Of a DNA stretch of 64,000 bases, positions 10,801-21,200 are shown in pieces. How positions within the stretch are numbered: position 1 is the first letter of the stretch; every line of letters begins with the position of its first letter. The notes beneath the pieces are model-generated. The model did no database searches and had not been told where the DNA came from. It worked only from the letters and a program-made list of their open reading frames with translations. This stretch comes from Phoronis australis. Taxonomy: Eukaryota > Phoronida > Phoronidae. The position numbers and the translations under genes were made by a program. The stretch is taken from the NCBI GenBank assembly GCA_002633005.1, contig NMRA01000438.1:193576-257575 (forward strand). The letters run 5' to 3'.

Positions 10801-13800
10801 TGTTTTCATTTTTAAGTTTTTAATTGATTAAAGAAAGTTGAAAGTTGTATGTTTATCAAAAATATATATTTTGTGTTTTGCCTGTTTTACTAAGTGGAGT
10901 CTTGTTTTACCCACTGCTAGTATTAAGACTTCTAGTCATTCTAATGGTAATGTACGTACTCCATGGAAGCATTGCAGTGCTTACGTGAATGCCAAAACAA
11001 AAGTGACTTGAATTTCAACAAAAGTTCTGTTTCTCTTGTCAACTAAATGCACTTGGGCTGTTGTAGGTTACACCCTTGATCCAAATTTCTTTTTTGTCAG
11101 TTGCTAGCACCTTAAATTGGGGCTACTTCTCGTTTTAGAAAAACCTGACCTACTTAGACGACAGACCGGTCTTCCCCAAGGACAGAGCATGTGCAGAAGC
11201 ATGGTAAGTCGATGTGTTGTGTCATGATCAGCGCTGATCAAAACTCTGTTGAACAGTTCATTTGTGTAGGCTGAGCTGTTCAATTTTTTTTTTGCTGGAA
11301 TGAACATTAATTGCAGTTAGACAACGTTTTCCTCATTTTTGATTGTTGTTTAAAACTACCCATTCTTACTGATCTCTGCTGGAAAATTCAGTAAAGCTGA
11401 TGCTCAACATTTTATGTATTAATTAACTTGAATTTTCACCCAATGCAACGGAATCTTCATTAATTATGCAATTGCAAACACCCGTGGGCTTTTGCATCGA
11501 CAAGTTATAAATTTGGCTGCACTCAGCGACAAGTCTCGAGATATTTGGAGTTGAACCATAGCTGTATTGGGCAAGAGCATTCATTTGCTGATATTTGGAT
11601 AAAAAACTTTTTTCTCCGTTATAGGGCTGTTGGTGGAAAGGAAGCTGAGAAAGCTGAAAGGGAAAAATGGGTGAACAAGGAAAGGAAGAAGATACAGGAT
11701 AGTGTGGATGGTAAGGGTCAAAGGTCATGCAATATTCAACCAGGGTCGACTAAAAACAAAGACGGAAGTATTTTGAATTGATGACCATACCAATTATTCT
11801 GAGCTTGATACAGATTTGTGAAATTTGAATTTACGTCTGATTAGTAAGTTGACAATGTTATAGATTATGTGAATTTGTAGCTAAAGACATTTTGCTCAAT
11901 ACTCTATCCAAATTATGTTGTGAGAGATAGTTCAAATTGACATTTATTTGATATTAAAAAACTCGGTTCTGGGTCTGTGTCCCAGCTCATTTTGAAACCT
12001 GCATCTCACTGCTTAAAAATGCCCACCTGCATTAATTTTTAGTTGGTTGTGACAACTTCATCCTTGGCCTAAGGCTACTCGAGTTGTTTTGTCCGTCATG
12101 AGTTTACTTCATGAGGTGTCTTTTAGCTCTCCTGGCTATTCGAAATAAAAACATCGCGGAGCGAATGGAGCGTGAAATTCGCGAGAAGCACGGACTAGAT
12201 GCCGATGATGACTCCATAAAGGTGGATCCCGATACGGTCGACTGGTTGTACGACTCTGCCAAAGCTAATGTTGTGAAGAAGGATGGGACGACAGAAGAAA
12301 TCAAGATTGGTAGCACACCTGAGGTGAGGGAATTGTGAGAGTCCGTTGTTGTTTAGGCTCGTATGAGATTAATCGGAGAGTTCGTCAGCTTTTATTGAAG
12401 AGAATGGATGAGGCTTTGTACAATTTGTATGTTTTTATGGCAAGATGTTGTGTGAGAGGTAAGATTTGTCTGTTATTGCACCAATGTCTCCCTTCATCCT
12501 GAACTCTATCAAGACACACTCAACACTCAATAAATCTAAATTTACTAATTTAACAACTTGATACTGGCAGTTGTGTTTTCTAAAAATAATTCACGTTCAC
12601 TTGCTGAATTTGTATTATTGTAGGCCGATTCCAGTGAGAGCAGTCCTGTCAGGAAACCAGATGTTGCCACTGAGTTACCCTATATCTCAGCCAAAGCCCG
12701 CGAAGAAAGTCAAGGGATATTCTCTAGTAGCAAAAAGACAAGCAAGTCATCCACTGACGATCTCATTTCCAGTATCATGTCAGAGTCTGTTGCCAAGACA
12801 ACAGCGGGAAAGAAGACACTGATCACTGAATTGCCTGATGAGGATTTGGAGACAATCGACGCAGGAAATGATTTGGATGTAAGCATTTAGCTGCAAACTT
12901 TAATTTTTATTAAGGAGATTCTGAAAAGTGTGTTATACTATGTGGAGAGTTATAGCCGTCATTTTCATAATATCTAGATCTTAAAGGCTTCAGAAGGTCT
13001 GTGAACTTTAACGTATGTGTAAAAACATGACACCATGCAGGAATGTTAATTATTGCATTACATTTATGTTAGTTTGCTCACAACTTTAACGGATGATTGT
13101 CGTCACAGGACCTTCCTGATCTGGAGGAGGTTGATGTTGCTGAACTTATGAGAAGTGACGAGAAACAGAGAAAGCAGGTAGGCTGGACGTGGATGTTTAT
13201 CTTAATTTCTCGCATCAAGCGTACAAGCTTGTTTTGTTATTCACTTCAGTATTTCCTTTTTTACATATTATGTGAGTCATTTGTGTGTTATTGATACACA
13301 AAGCTTTCATTTTTATTCCATACACATTTTGTACATAATTAAGTGTTCGCTCATTTAGCAAAATTACTGATAGACATAAAATTTGGTTAATGGATATTGA
13401 TATTGATGTTGATATAGGTTCCTATGCTCTGAGTAAAAAATATATAACATTTTGTTTGCATGTTTGATTCTTGCAGGCTTTCCAACCCCAAATTGAGATT
13501 CTTGAAGACGATGAGTGCTTGCCAACTGACCAATCAAAAGGCACGTCTCTGCTCATCGAGGAAGTGAGCAGCAGTCAATCAGGACACTTAGAATGTCAGT
13601 CGAAAGGTAGTCGACTACTAATTGAAGAAGTCGGTAGTAAAGACCCAGAGGAGAGCAGTGGTGTCAAGGAAAAACAGAAGTCTGAAACACTGCTTGCTCA
13701 AATGTCAGAAATTGCTGAGTCGGACATAGCCAAAACAGGACGCATTGAAGGCGTAATAGAAGGAAAGGATTTTGACAATGATTTAATAACAGAAAAAGTG

Positions 13801-13860
13801 AGGCAGCTCACAACACAGTCCGAGTATAGAGAAGACAATGATTTAGAAGGGCTTGATTAG
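7518..13860 (+). CDS. DNAAF1: Dynein axonemal assembly factor 1 (leucine-rich repeat protein LRRC50)
   Basis: DNAAF1 (ODA7 in Chlamydomonas) acts in the cytoplasm to pre-assemble outer and inner dynein arms of motile cilia. Eleven coding exons join in phase: 7518-7856, 8338-8497, 8945-9166, 9836-10002, 10323-10397, 11139-11203, 11625-11710, 12127-12323, 12624-12878, 13109-13177, 13477-13860. They total 2019 bases, giving 672 residues, close to the human protein. Residues 1-113 are acidic and disordered. About 114-296 hold SDS22-type leucine-rich repeats with recurring IENL and LYL.QN words. The family hallmarks [10 protein letters not shown] and [15 protein letters not shown] follow at 298-336, then a charged predicted coiled coil at about 343-400 and an acidic tail. 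The tail and N-terminus share repeated LIEE(V/I) motifs. Start: first ATG, followed by the in-phase frame. All introns are GT-AG. Convergent with ATP6V1C. Identification is firm; single residues at exon edges could shift. Confidence 0.95.
8338..8497 (+). CDS. DNAAF1: DNAAF1 coding exon 2 (residues 114-166)
   Basis: Acceptor AATTTGTCAG, donor GTAAGT, exit phase 1. It encodes the entry to the conserved part ([19 protein letters not shown]), which leads into the first leucine-rich repeat. Confidence 0.92.
8945..9166 (+). CDS. DNAAF1: DNAAF1 coding exon 3, leucine-rich repeats (residues 167-240)
   Basis: Acceptor TTATGATTTCAG, donor GTAGGT, exit phase 1. It holds three full ~22-residue SDS22-like repeats (words [45 protein letters not shown]) and the start of a fourth. 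Confidence 0.96.
9836..10002 (+). CDS. DNAAF1: DNAAF1 coding exon 4, leucine-rich repeats (residues 241-296)
   Basis: Acceptor CTCACTTTAG, donor GTAAGT, exit phase 0. It encodes the last two repeats ([20 protein letters not shown] and [20 protein letters not shown]). Confidence 0.95.
10323..10397 (+). CDS. DNAAF1: DNAAF1 coding exon 5, LRR cap (residues 297-321)
   Basis: Acceptor TATCATTCCAG, donor GTAAGG, 75 bases, phase 0. It encodes [20 protein letters not shown], the conserved cap of the repeat domain in this family. Confidence 0.94.
11139..11203 (+). CDS. DNAAF1: DNAAF1 coding exon 6 (residues 322-342)
   Basis: Acceptor CTCGTTTTAG, donor GTAAGT, exit phase 2. It encodes the near-invariant family signature [20 protein letters not shown], whose tryptophan codon is split by the next intron. 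Confidence 0.95.
11625..11710 (+). CDS. DNAAF1: DNAAF1 coding exon 7 (residues 343-371)
   Basis: Acceptor CTCCGTTATAG, donor GTAAGG, exit phase 1. It is highly charged ([20 protein letters not shown]), the likely start of the coiled coil that follows the LRR domain in DNAAF1. Confidence 0.92.
12127..12323 (+). CDS. DNAAF1: DNAAF1 coding exon 8 (residues 372-437)
   Basis: Acceptor GTGTCTTTTAG, donor GTGAGG, exit phase 0. It encodes a charged helical segment ([20 protein letters not shown]), then a [11 protein letters not shown] segment. Confidence 0.88.
12624..12878 (+). CDS. DNAAF1: DNAAF1 coding exon 9 (residues 438-522)
   Basis: Acceptor TATTATTGTAG, donor GTAAGC, 255 bases, phase 0 at both ends. 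Serine-rich, low-complexity linker ending in acidic residues, with a [12 protein letters not shown] segment that weakly echoes the LIEE motif. This exon and exon 10 can be skipped without a frameshift. Confidence 0.82.
13109..13177 (+). CDS. DNAAF1: DNAAF1 coding exon 10 (residues 523-545)
   Basis: Acceptor TTGTCGTCACAG, donor GTAGGC, 69 bases, phase 0. Short acidic exon ([20 protein letters not shown]). Confidence 0.8.
13477..13860 (+). CDS. DNAAF1: DNAAF1 terminal coding exon 11 (residues 546-672)
   Basis: Acceptor GATTCTTGCAG, stop TAG at 13858-13860. It encodes an acidic disordered tail with two LLIEEV motifs at residues 570-575 and 592-597, mirroring the N-terminal ones. Confidence 0.88.
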   Translation, partial: AFQPQIEILEDDECLPTDQSKGTSLLIEEVSSSQSGHLECQSKGSRLLIEEVGSKDPEESSGVKEKQKSETLLAQMSEIAESDIAKTGRIEGVIEGKDFDNDLITEKVRQLTTQSEYREDNDLEGLD

Positions 13861-15309
13861 AGTTTCAGATGGTACAATGTGTAAAATACTGAATGACACA
13901 AACAGATCTGTAACACACCAAATAACTTTTGGCAGAACTACTTGTTACAGAGTGTGAAATATCAACCGACATTGTCATATTCTTTGAGCTTATGTACACA
14001 AGAGTGGCCCGTGTATGAAGCCAGGCCTTGTGCCTGGTCACTTTGGACAGCTGTCAATCACAAACTCATTAATTTGGAACTGCACTGACAATTTTGCTGG
14101 AATAATCAACACAATAGACATTGATCCCTATTCCTCACCAGCATTCAATTCGACCATTTTGTGTGCTTGCCCATAGGCCTTACCATAATTCTTTATTATA
14201 AAGCCATTTTGTTATGGCAAAATTTCAACTATTCGTACGAAGTGTACAGTCATGTGGCTGACAAGTGATTTTTTTTCATTTTTCACGCAAGATTAGTAAC
14301 ACCAAATAAGTGCTATATCATATTTAAAGATCTATACAATAGCTACAATCAAACAATTCTGAGAAATAATTATAGTAAATTCAGAAAGTTATAAGAATTT
14401 GAGAAATGAAAAATTGGCAATTATTTTTGTCTGAAATTGATGAGATTTTACTGTTAACCATTCTTATCAAGTGGTTTATTTCTCTCCCACAGCTTCAGTA
14501 TCCCACAGTTTCAATGCAATCCTTTTATCAGAACTAATGCCTACACAGCAACTGTTACTCTTAATGAAGAATCATTCTTCTAATGAAGCTACCTTCCCCT
14601 CCCTAAGCCTGGCGTCCTTCCCCTTGCTACTAGTGAGAGACTGACAGTCAATGATGAATATGGTACGTTCGTATACTGTACGAGGCGACTTGGCCTACAG
14701 TTCACATGTACCGTATACATAAGACACTAACGGCACACTTGTGGATAAAATTTTGTGTATCGAATGAAAGCTAGATTATATCCCATAATTCAACATTCCA
14801 ACCTCACCGACCAATCCCTTAGTCGCGGCCCTTTTGCTAGGGTACGCTAGTAAGGTCATCAAACATACTCGCGTGGCGCTCCCCTTTAATTCACTTCACT
14901 TTGTGTGGTCTTACTTTTTGGGAGTTTCTTACGTCTACGGAATGCATCCATAGTCAGCTGCATTTTGGTGGAATATTTTACTTAAGCTGCAGAGATTGGC
15001 TAGGTTGTGTTACAACAAATTTGCAGCAATCAGCTTGGCACAGTTTTTGTTATTGAAACATTGTTAGATAATTAAAACTTATGTGTACTGCACTGTATTA
15101 ATGGCATTTATAGAATACTGTTCAATACTTAACTTTACGTGAGTGTTACAATTAGTATTAACTGAAATTTGTTCTTTAAATTTTCTTTAAATTTACTTCG
15201 TTAAGGTATAATTTGCCCGTTGAATCAATGCCAACATAGAAAATTAATATGTTTCTTACCGAGAACTTTTTGTGAAGCTTCATCACTTCAGTACATTACA
15301 TCAAGTTCA
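13861..15309. other. DNAAF1 3'UTR and convergent intergenic DNA
   Basis: The 3'UTR must start here. I could not fix the polyadenylation site, and no canonical AATAAA lies close behind the stop. Nothing else is recognisable. Confidence 0.4.
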
Positions 15310-15440
15310 GGGTAGAGTTGAGTAACGCTAAAAAAGCAAGACTTCGCAAAATTACGTGAGATACTGCTGTGTATTTTCAACGCGAGCATGTGATTTCCAC
15401 TAGATTTTTCTCACTGCGAGACAGCTTCTGAACTCTACCC
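15310..15440. repeat. MITE-like dispersed repeat, copy A
   Basis: Ends are inverted: GGGTAGAGTT at 15310-15319 and AACTCTACCC at 15431-15440. The interior (AACGCTAAAAAAGCAAGACTTC, AAATTACGTGAG) recurs at 45910-46039 in the same orientation and, partly, at 37885-37950 as reverse complement. Small size, inverted ends and dispersed copies fit a non-autonomous DNA transposon. No target-site duplication is obvious. Confidence 0.6.
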
Positions 15441-16383
15441 AAGATTCACTCAATTTTTGTAACATAACCAAAAACACTCCCAGAGTTTGTGGGTGGCATT
15501 TGCAATTGTTTCTCATTCCAAAAATTGATTCACTGTCATTTTCATTTATAATATCTGATTTGTACATTTTACATTGTTTGAACCAACTGTTGCAGAAAAT
15601 TAAATTTATAATTGTTGAAAAGATAGAACTATGATGACTCATATTGCACCATATTGCTATTTCTCATACAGGTACAAGAAGAACATTTACAGAAAACACC
15701 GAGTAATACACATCGACAAGTAACCACGACAACAAATCCACATTCCAAACCAACATGCAATGACACGCAAGAAATTTTTCTCGGCAAATAAAAACGTGGC
15801 TAACAAACTTGAGCCCTCATATCCAATCTTTTTACTTGAAATTGAAAATGTATTTGGCGTTCTCCGTATTCTTTTAGAACTAACTCAAGATAATTGTCTA
15901 TTATTCTGGAATTCAGTATATTACGAATTACGGAAACCACTGTGCAGTCCAAATTCACACTTGATCATTCCTAGATTCGAGCTACAAAATGGAATAAAAA
16001 TTTTAGATTTCACGTTCAGATTGGAGCTCGTAGCCTAGCTTTAATACCAGAGGTCATCACGTGCAAATCAGGATTACAACCATGCACATCAATCATACAC
16101 CCGAGCACAGAATAGTTTCGAGTTCGAATATAAGTTCCCCGTTCCTAGGACCAGTTTCAGGAACTTATAAGTGACTTAAGACTTAAAGACAGAAATTTGG
16201 TCTTAAGTTCTCACATCACAATTGATGAAAAAAGGTTTAGCCAAGTGAATACGAGACCATCACAGCCTAGAAATAAGTTTTAGAAATTATCTCGGTAACT
16301 AGCGTTTAGTTATGTGTATCTACTCGTAGACTGCACTTTTGCCTGAGTAAGATTGAAATATTTTTCATAGTAAATAGTACGGA

Positions 16384-16596
16384 GCACGAGAGCAAATTTT
16401 TGCCTAGAATCTTAAGTCACCTTTCATGAGACAGAGCCATGGTTGCAGCAAAGACAGTGGTAGACATGCGGCAGTAAATGTGCAATTAGTGAATGAAAAT
16501 TTTCAACTGATGTTAAAGAATGTGAATGTAGTTTATATTTGGACTTAACATTTGCCTTCACAAACAACGCTAATGAACTGCCCGACACCAAAAATT
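16384..16596. repeat. 213-base exact direct repeat, first copy (likely assembly duplication)
   Basis: Bases 16384-16596 recur at 16679-16891, an offset of 295, with no difference seen at the positions compared. The second copy starts immediately after the single N at 16678. An unmerged overlap at a contig join explains this better than biology. Confidence 0.85.
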
Positions 16597-16678
16597 ATAC
16601 AGTTAGACGAACTTACCTTAAGTGAAGGATGACTGTAATTTTATGTATCCCCAGAATTCCCCCAGAGTGCTAACATGN

Positions 16679-16891
16679 GCACGAGAGCAAATTTTTGCCT
16701 AGAATCTTAAGTCACCTTTCATGAGACAGAGCCATGGTTGCAGCAAAGACAGTGGTAGACATGCGGCAGTAAATGTGCAATTAGTGAATGAAAATTTTCA
16801 ACTGATGTTAAAGAATGTGAATGTAGTTTATATTTGGACTTAACATTTGCCTTCACAAACAACGCTAATGAACTGCCCGACACCAAAAATT
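16679..16891. repeat. 213-base exact direct repeat, second copy
   Basis: See the copy at 16384-16596. The 82 bases between the copies end at the N. The two copies diverge directly after AAAAATT, one into ATACAG and the other into CAAGAT. Confidence 0.85.
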
Positions 16892-18115
16892 CAAGATAAC
16901 ACCATCTTGACCAAGGCCAGGTATATACGTAAGCTTAGTTCAAATGGCGCCCAGAACTGTACACAATGCTATCATCATGGTGTAGTACTTTGGAGCAACA
17001 TGATTACAACTTGGAAATTTTTTAGTCTTTGACGATAAGGCATGCAATAAGCTTTACTAACGAACACAACTTTTTTCAGAATGCTAGGTTATGTAATGTC
17101 CAGTACTGAGTTTACTTTTTTGGACGAAGATGTCTACGAACACGACTTTATTCTGTATTAAGCTGCTAGATCCAAGTGCATCCAATAAGACGGTAATAAT
17201 TCGAATTAAACAAAATTTTGTATGCTATACAAAGATTAATCATGACCTTTGACCTGGGTCTAAAAAATCACGAAAACAGCGTGTCTCTGCATTACCTAAC
17301 AATTTTCGCAGATCGGATTTTTCCAGAATATTTTTTTGGTGATTATAATGACGTTGATTTGGAGATTTTTTGTACCCAGATCATAGATGATTTGTTTCAA
17401 TGGTTTGCAAAACTTGGCCCCAACAAAACATAACAGAGCAATAGTATTGGGTTCTGGTTACATTTTGTGACGTTACTGGAGCAATACACATTCAACAGAA
17501 ATCCGACTTAAAACCCCTTCAGAGCACCCAAAGCATTAAAAATTCCGACTCTCGGGGTTCAAAATACAACCTCTAACTACAATTCAAACTGAGTTTTGAT
17601 ACTTTACGTTCCACATTTTACATCCGAACAGATTCCATATCAAAATTGGCTCTAGGTCATCTCAATGTTCGGCCAAAAACTCAACTTCAAACCTGAGGTT
17701 TAATTCTAGCTTAAATCGGAGGAAATGATCTAGATTGCACCTTCAGACCAACAAACAAGACATTTTAAAATAAATAGGTCTGAAATTTAACACATGACTT
17801 CTGGTCAGGAATGTGCCTTTCAACTGAGCAAATCCTCTATTTTTCATACGGAGGACAAAACTTCAATTTCTTTTCGCTACATGCATTGCACTTCCGCAAA
17901 ACTCCATGATCACGAGAAACACAACATTATGATCCATAAGCAGTTACCACTTATTCTCCTATTTTACATAATCTACTATTTACACCTTTTCTTAAATTAC
18001 AATTGTCAAAACATAGCATCGTCTCACCAAATACTATTAGATACTACTGTGAATTGCCTTCTCGATAAAACGAGCGTCACCACTACAGACACACGGCTAT
18101 TGTAAACTAGCGGGA
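16892..18115. other. ATP6V1C 3'UTR and intergenic DNA
   Basis: The minus-strand ATP6V1C transcript must end in this interval. AATAAA on the minus strand occurs at 17147-17152, but its use is unproven. The plus-strand frames of 71 and 103 codons have no recognisable family and are probably chance. Confidence 0.4.
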
Positions 18116-18214
18116 TCATCGTGCCGGTGTGTCGACCATTTCTATGTCAATCTTGTAGTAAACGTAAGGATAGTACTCGGAGGACGACATGGAAAGACCC
18201 GGGATGTCCATTGC
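18116..18214 (-). CDS. ATP6V1C1: ATP6V1C terminal coding exon 11 (residues 355-386)
   Basis: Minus-strand acceptor TTTATTTCAG, stop TGA at 18116-18118. It encodes [20 protein letters not shown] and a short tail. The conserved [10 protein letters not shown] ending of subunit C is present. The last residues differ from the usual NLLEFK-type end. Confidence 0.95.
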   Translation of the reverse strand, partial: AMDIPGLSMSSSEYYPYVYYKIDIEMVDTPAR

Positions 18215-21200
18215 CTGAAATAAAGAAAGCAAGCATTAGCTAGCATTCATTGTAGCACAACAAAAAGTGAAACCTTGAGTTTACAAAATATTCACGTACT
18301 GTGTAAGCCACAAGTATTCCGACAATGATCAGGAATTACCCGTCACGATGGATGGGCGGAGGCTGAATTCATCGCCTGAGTAGTCTTCCCTCCAGACCGA
18401 GAATGAAGGGGAATTAACATGAAAGTACGATTGCTAAGCCATTCTTTAACTAGAATTTTGCCGCCATCTTATTTATAGCCAGCGGCAGCCATTCTTGGTG
18501 TTACCGTAACAGAATTATCCGAGGGAAACGGTACCATATTTTGTCCAATTATTTTTGTCATACAGTACTACTATAATCATCTGCCTTGATGTATGACCTG
18601 ACCATAAGTTAATAACTTTATTTTAATAATAAGTTTAATCAATGCAGTTCAATATTGACCATTGACTGAACAACCTTCAGTTTGTTCTTCAGTACTGTTC
18701 CTTGCCTACTTAGACTTTTTGTTGCCCCAAATCCTCATTTCATCTCAGTTGTTGTAACAAGACCACAAACTTACAGTTAATTTTTACATCATGTTGACAA
18801 CATAGTCTCAACGCCATGTCCAACCACTTCACATTCCTATGATCAACTTCCCATCCTGATCCATGAGGTCATTCCCCAGTTCAGAGGTCATGACCCCAAT
18901 GTAAAAATCCCAATCCAGTCAAATTTAACCATGTTCATAATGCCTTAGGTGTAGCTCATTTCCGAGATGAATGTACAGCGGTCCCAGCACCGTCCAATCG
19001 TACATTTAGACAATGACCTTAACCACAAGTTCACGACCCCACTCCAGTGGTGGTCATGACACGACCAAACTGGAAGCTCACCTCCATATTGCCGCTGTAG
19101 CCGGAGTTGTCAAGATGAGCGTACAACTGGCCCAACACCTCTCGCAGACGTTTGCTGTTCTTTTTGTGCGGATGCAACAGCATGGGCTGGAAATTGACAG
19201 GTAAACCGTACCTGCAAGTAAACACGAACTGTGTCACCAACTAACAGCATCTTCAGCTCATCCCTATTGAAGATTCCTTGAATGACTAGTGAATAGGCGT
19301 CACATCCCAGTTTTGCCCCTCGGTCCATAATTCATCAAATACATGTAGACAGAGGGTCGCTTAGGCGTCATTCAATAAATACCCTAGTTAACATTTTAAC
19401 TGTTGCACAGACAGGCTTACAAAAGAATGCCCAACACAGTATGTTTGGGAGAGCTTATATTAGACATGACCATTTGAGTGAAGAAAAACATGTTCGTCCA
19501 GTCGAACATTATGTTCTCATTAACTTACAGAGACCTCTATTGACGATCAGACAAACTAAATAAGTATACCAGTGGAAGAGTCCATATGTGGAAGAGTCTA
19601 TTACACAGTAAAAACTTTCATAACGCATGTATTCTCTCCGTTTGATTCTGTTCAAGAATTCAAGAATTACGTTCAGTGCCATTTTGGTTGACAAAATATT
19701 TTTGTTCTTACTAAACGCGAGGAAGTCAATAGTTATAAAGCCCAACACGATTCCATTTCACAATGTGTTTTCATTTTCTACGATATTTGTCCTTCTTCTC
19801 ACTTTCCATAAAATTTTAATCGACAGACTATATTTCGTCATTTTTCCAGGTATAACACAGTGAGTCATAACCATGTCCAATCACTCTAATACATACTAAC
19901 AGCACGGCATGGGTACAAACAGCAGCAAAACTATACCTCAACACAGACTCCACAAAAAGCCTCAAGGCTTTTACATGTATCCAGGCTGTAAAGGCTTCAC
20001 TAAAGTTAACTTTCAACCACCTCACCAGGGGTCCCTGGAATATGAAAAGACAAAAATCATAGGTCACTGCAGAATTTGAAAAGGCAGAAGACACAACCAT
20101 CCAACATTAACAAAAGAACTTTTAAAAGATCAGATGACTCTTTCGCCCAAGTCAGTGGGAAATTCTTGGTAAATGTGCACGCTAATAAATTTTACACTAT
20201 TTTAATTTACACTTCCTTGTAAATGAATGTTTCTAACAAAACTTCTGGCACTCATCCCTTACAGGGGTCCCAGTTTCTGAGAACCAGTTTGCTGGTGGTT
20301 ATTCAAAGGAGGAAACTGGTTCTCACAATCCAGAACCCGTGACTATCACCGACCCTTGACCTATCACAGACAGCCAACAACCCAGTTGATACTCACAAAT
20401 TGACGTTTCTTGTCTGTCGCCAGTTTATTAATCTCATTTTTTCCCGCGGCTAGTTGCTCTTCATTGTACGTAAAATCTCGCACAGCAAACCTGAAAATGG
20501 CAGCAAGCCATGATTAAGGACAATATAATTGCACACAGACTTCAAAAGCCAAACAATCCATTCGACAAGTTGACCCTACTCTGTGCAGATTCCATTTTCA
20601 AAGACCAAGCAAATGTGGCTTCAATATTTGAGGTCATATGAGACTCAAATAAGATGTCCAAATTTAACTAATTATCTCAGAAATGGACGATCCGATTCAA
20701 ATGAAACTTTCACATACTAAACTTTATGCAGTGTACTCTAAAATGCTTTAGGAACTATTTTGCACGAGGAGCTATCAAAAATAAGCCTTTCATGAAAAAA
20801 CAATGCATATAACAAAAAACAAATAAATGATAATCTAGAAAACTGTTGCAACTTATTTGACAATTCACCTTCAAAATTTTTATCAAATGCAATTTGGATA
20901 ATTATTGATACTGGAATTTTGCCAAGGATATACGATGATTCTTTTTTCCTAAAAGATATGGCCACATCACCCAATCAATGACAGATTGGTATAGAATGAA
21001 AAATCAAATTCTAACTACGTTTTCAACTTGATTCCGGTTAGTCGGAGTTGACATTATTATCGCTGCACAAAACTAAAAATAACTGAAACCCATTGGAGCC
21101 CTAGGCAGCGCCATCTTTGAAATACCATGGCTTTGACTCGTCTTTTGGGGTTGAACCCCTTGTTTAAAACATCACGTTAGCACTCTCAGTTACCTTTGAG

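Noticed and set aside
19828-20100. 90-codon minus frame as a stand-alone gene
   Set aside because: Its middle is ATP6V1C exon 9; the rest is intron read-through.
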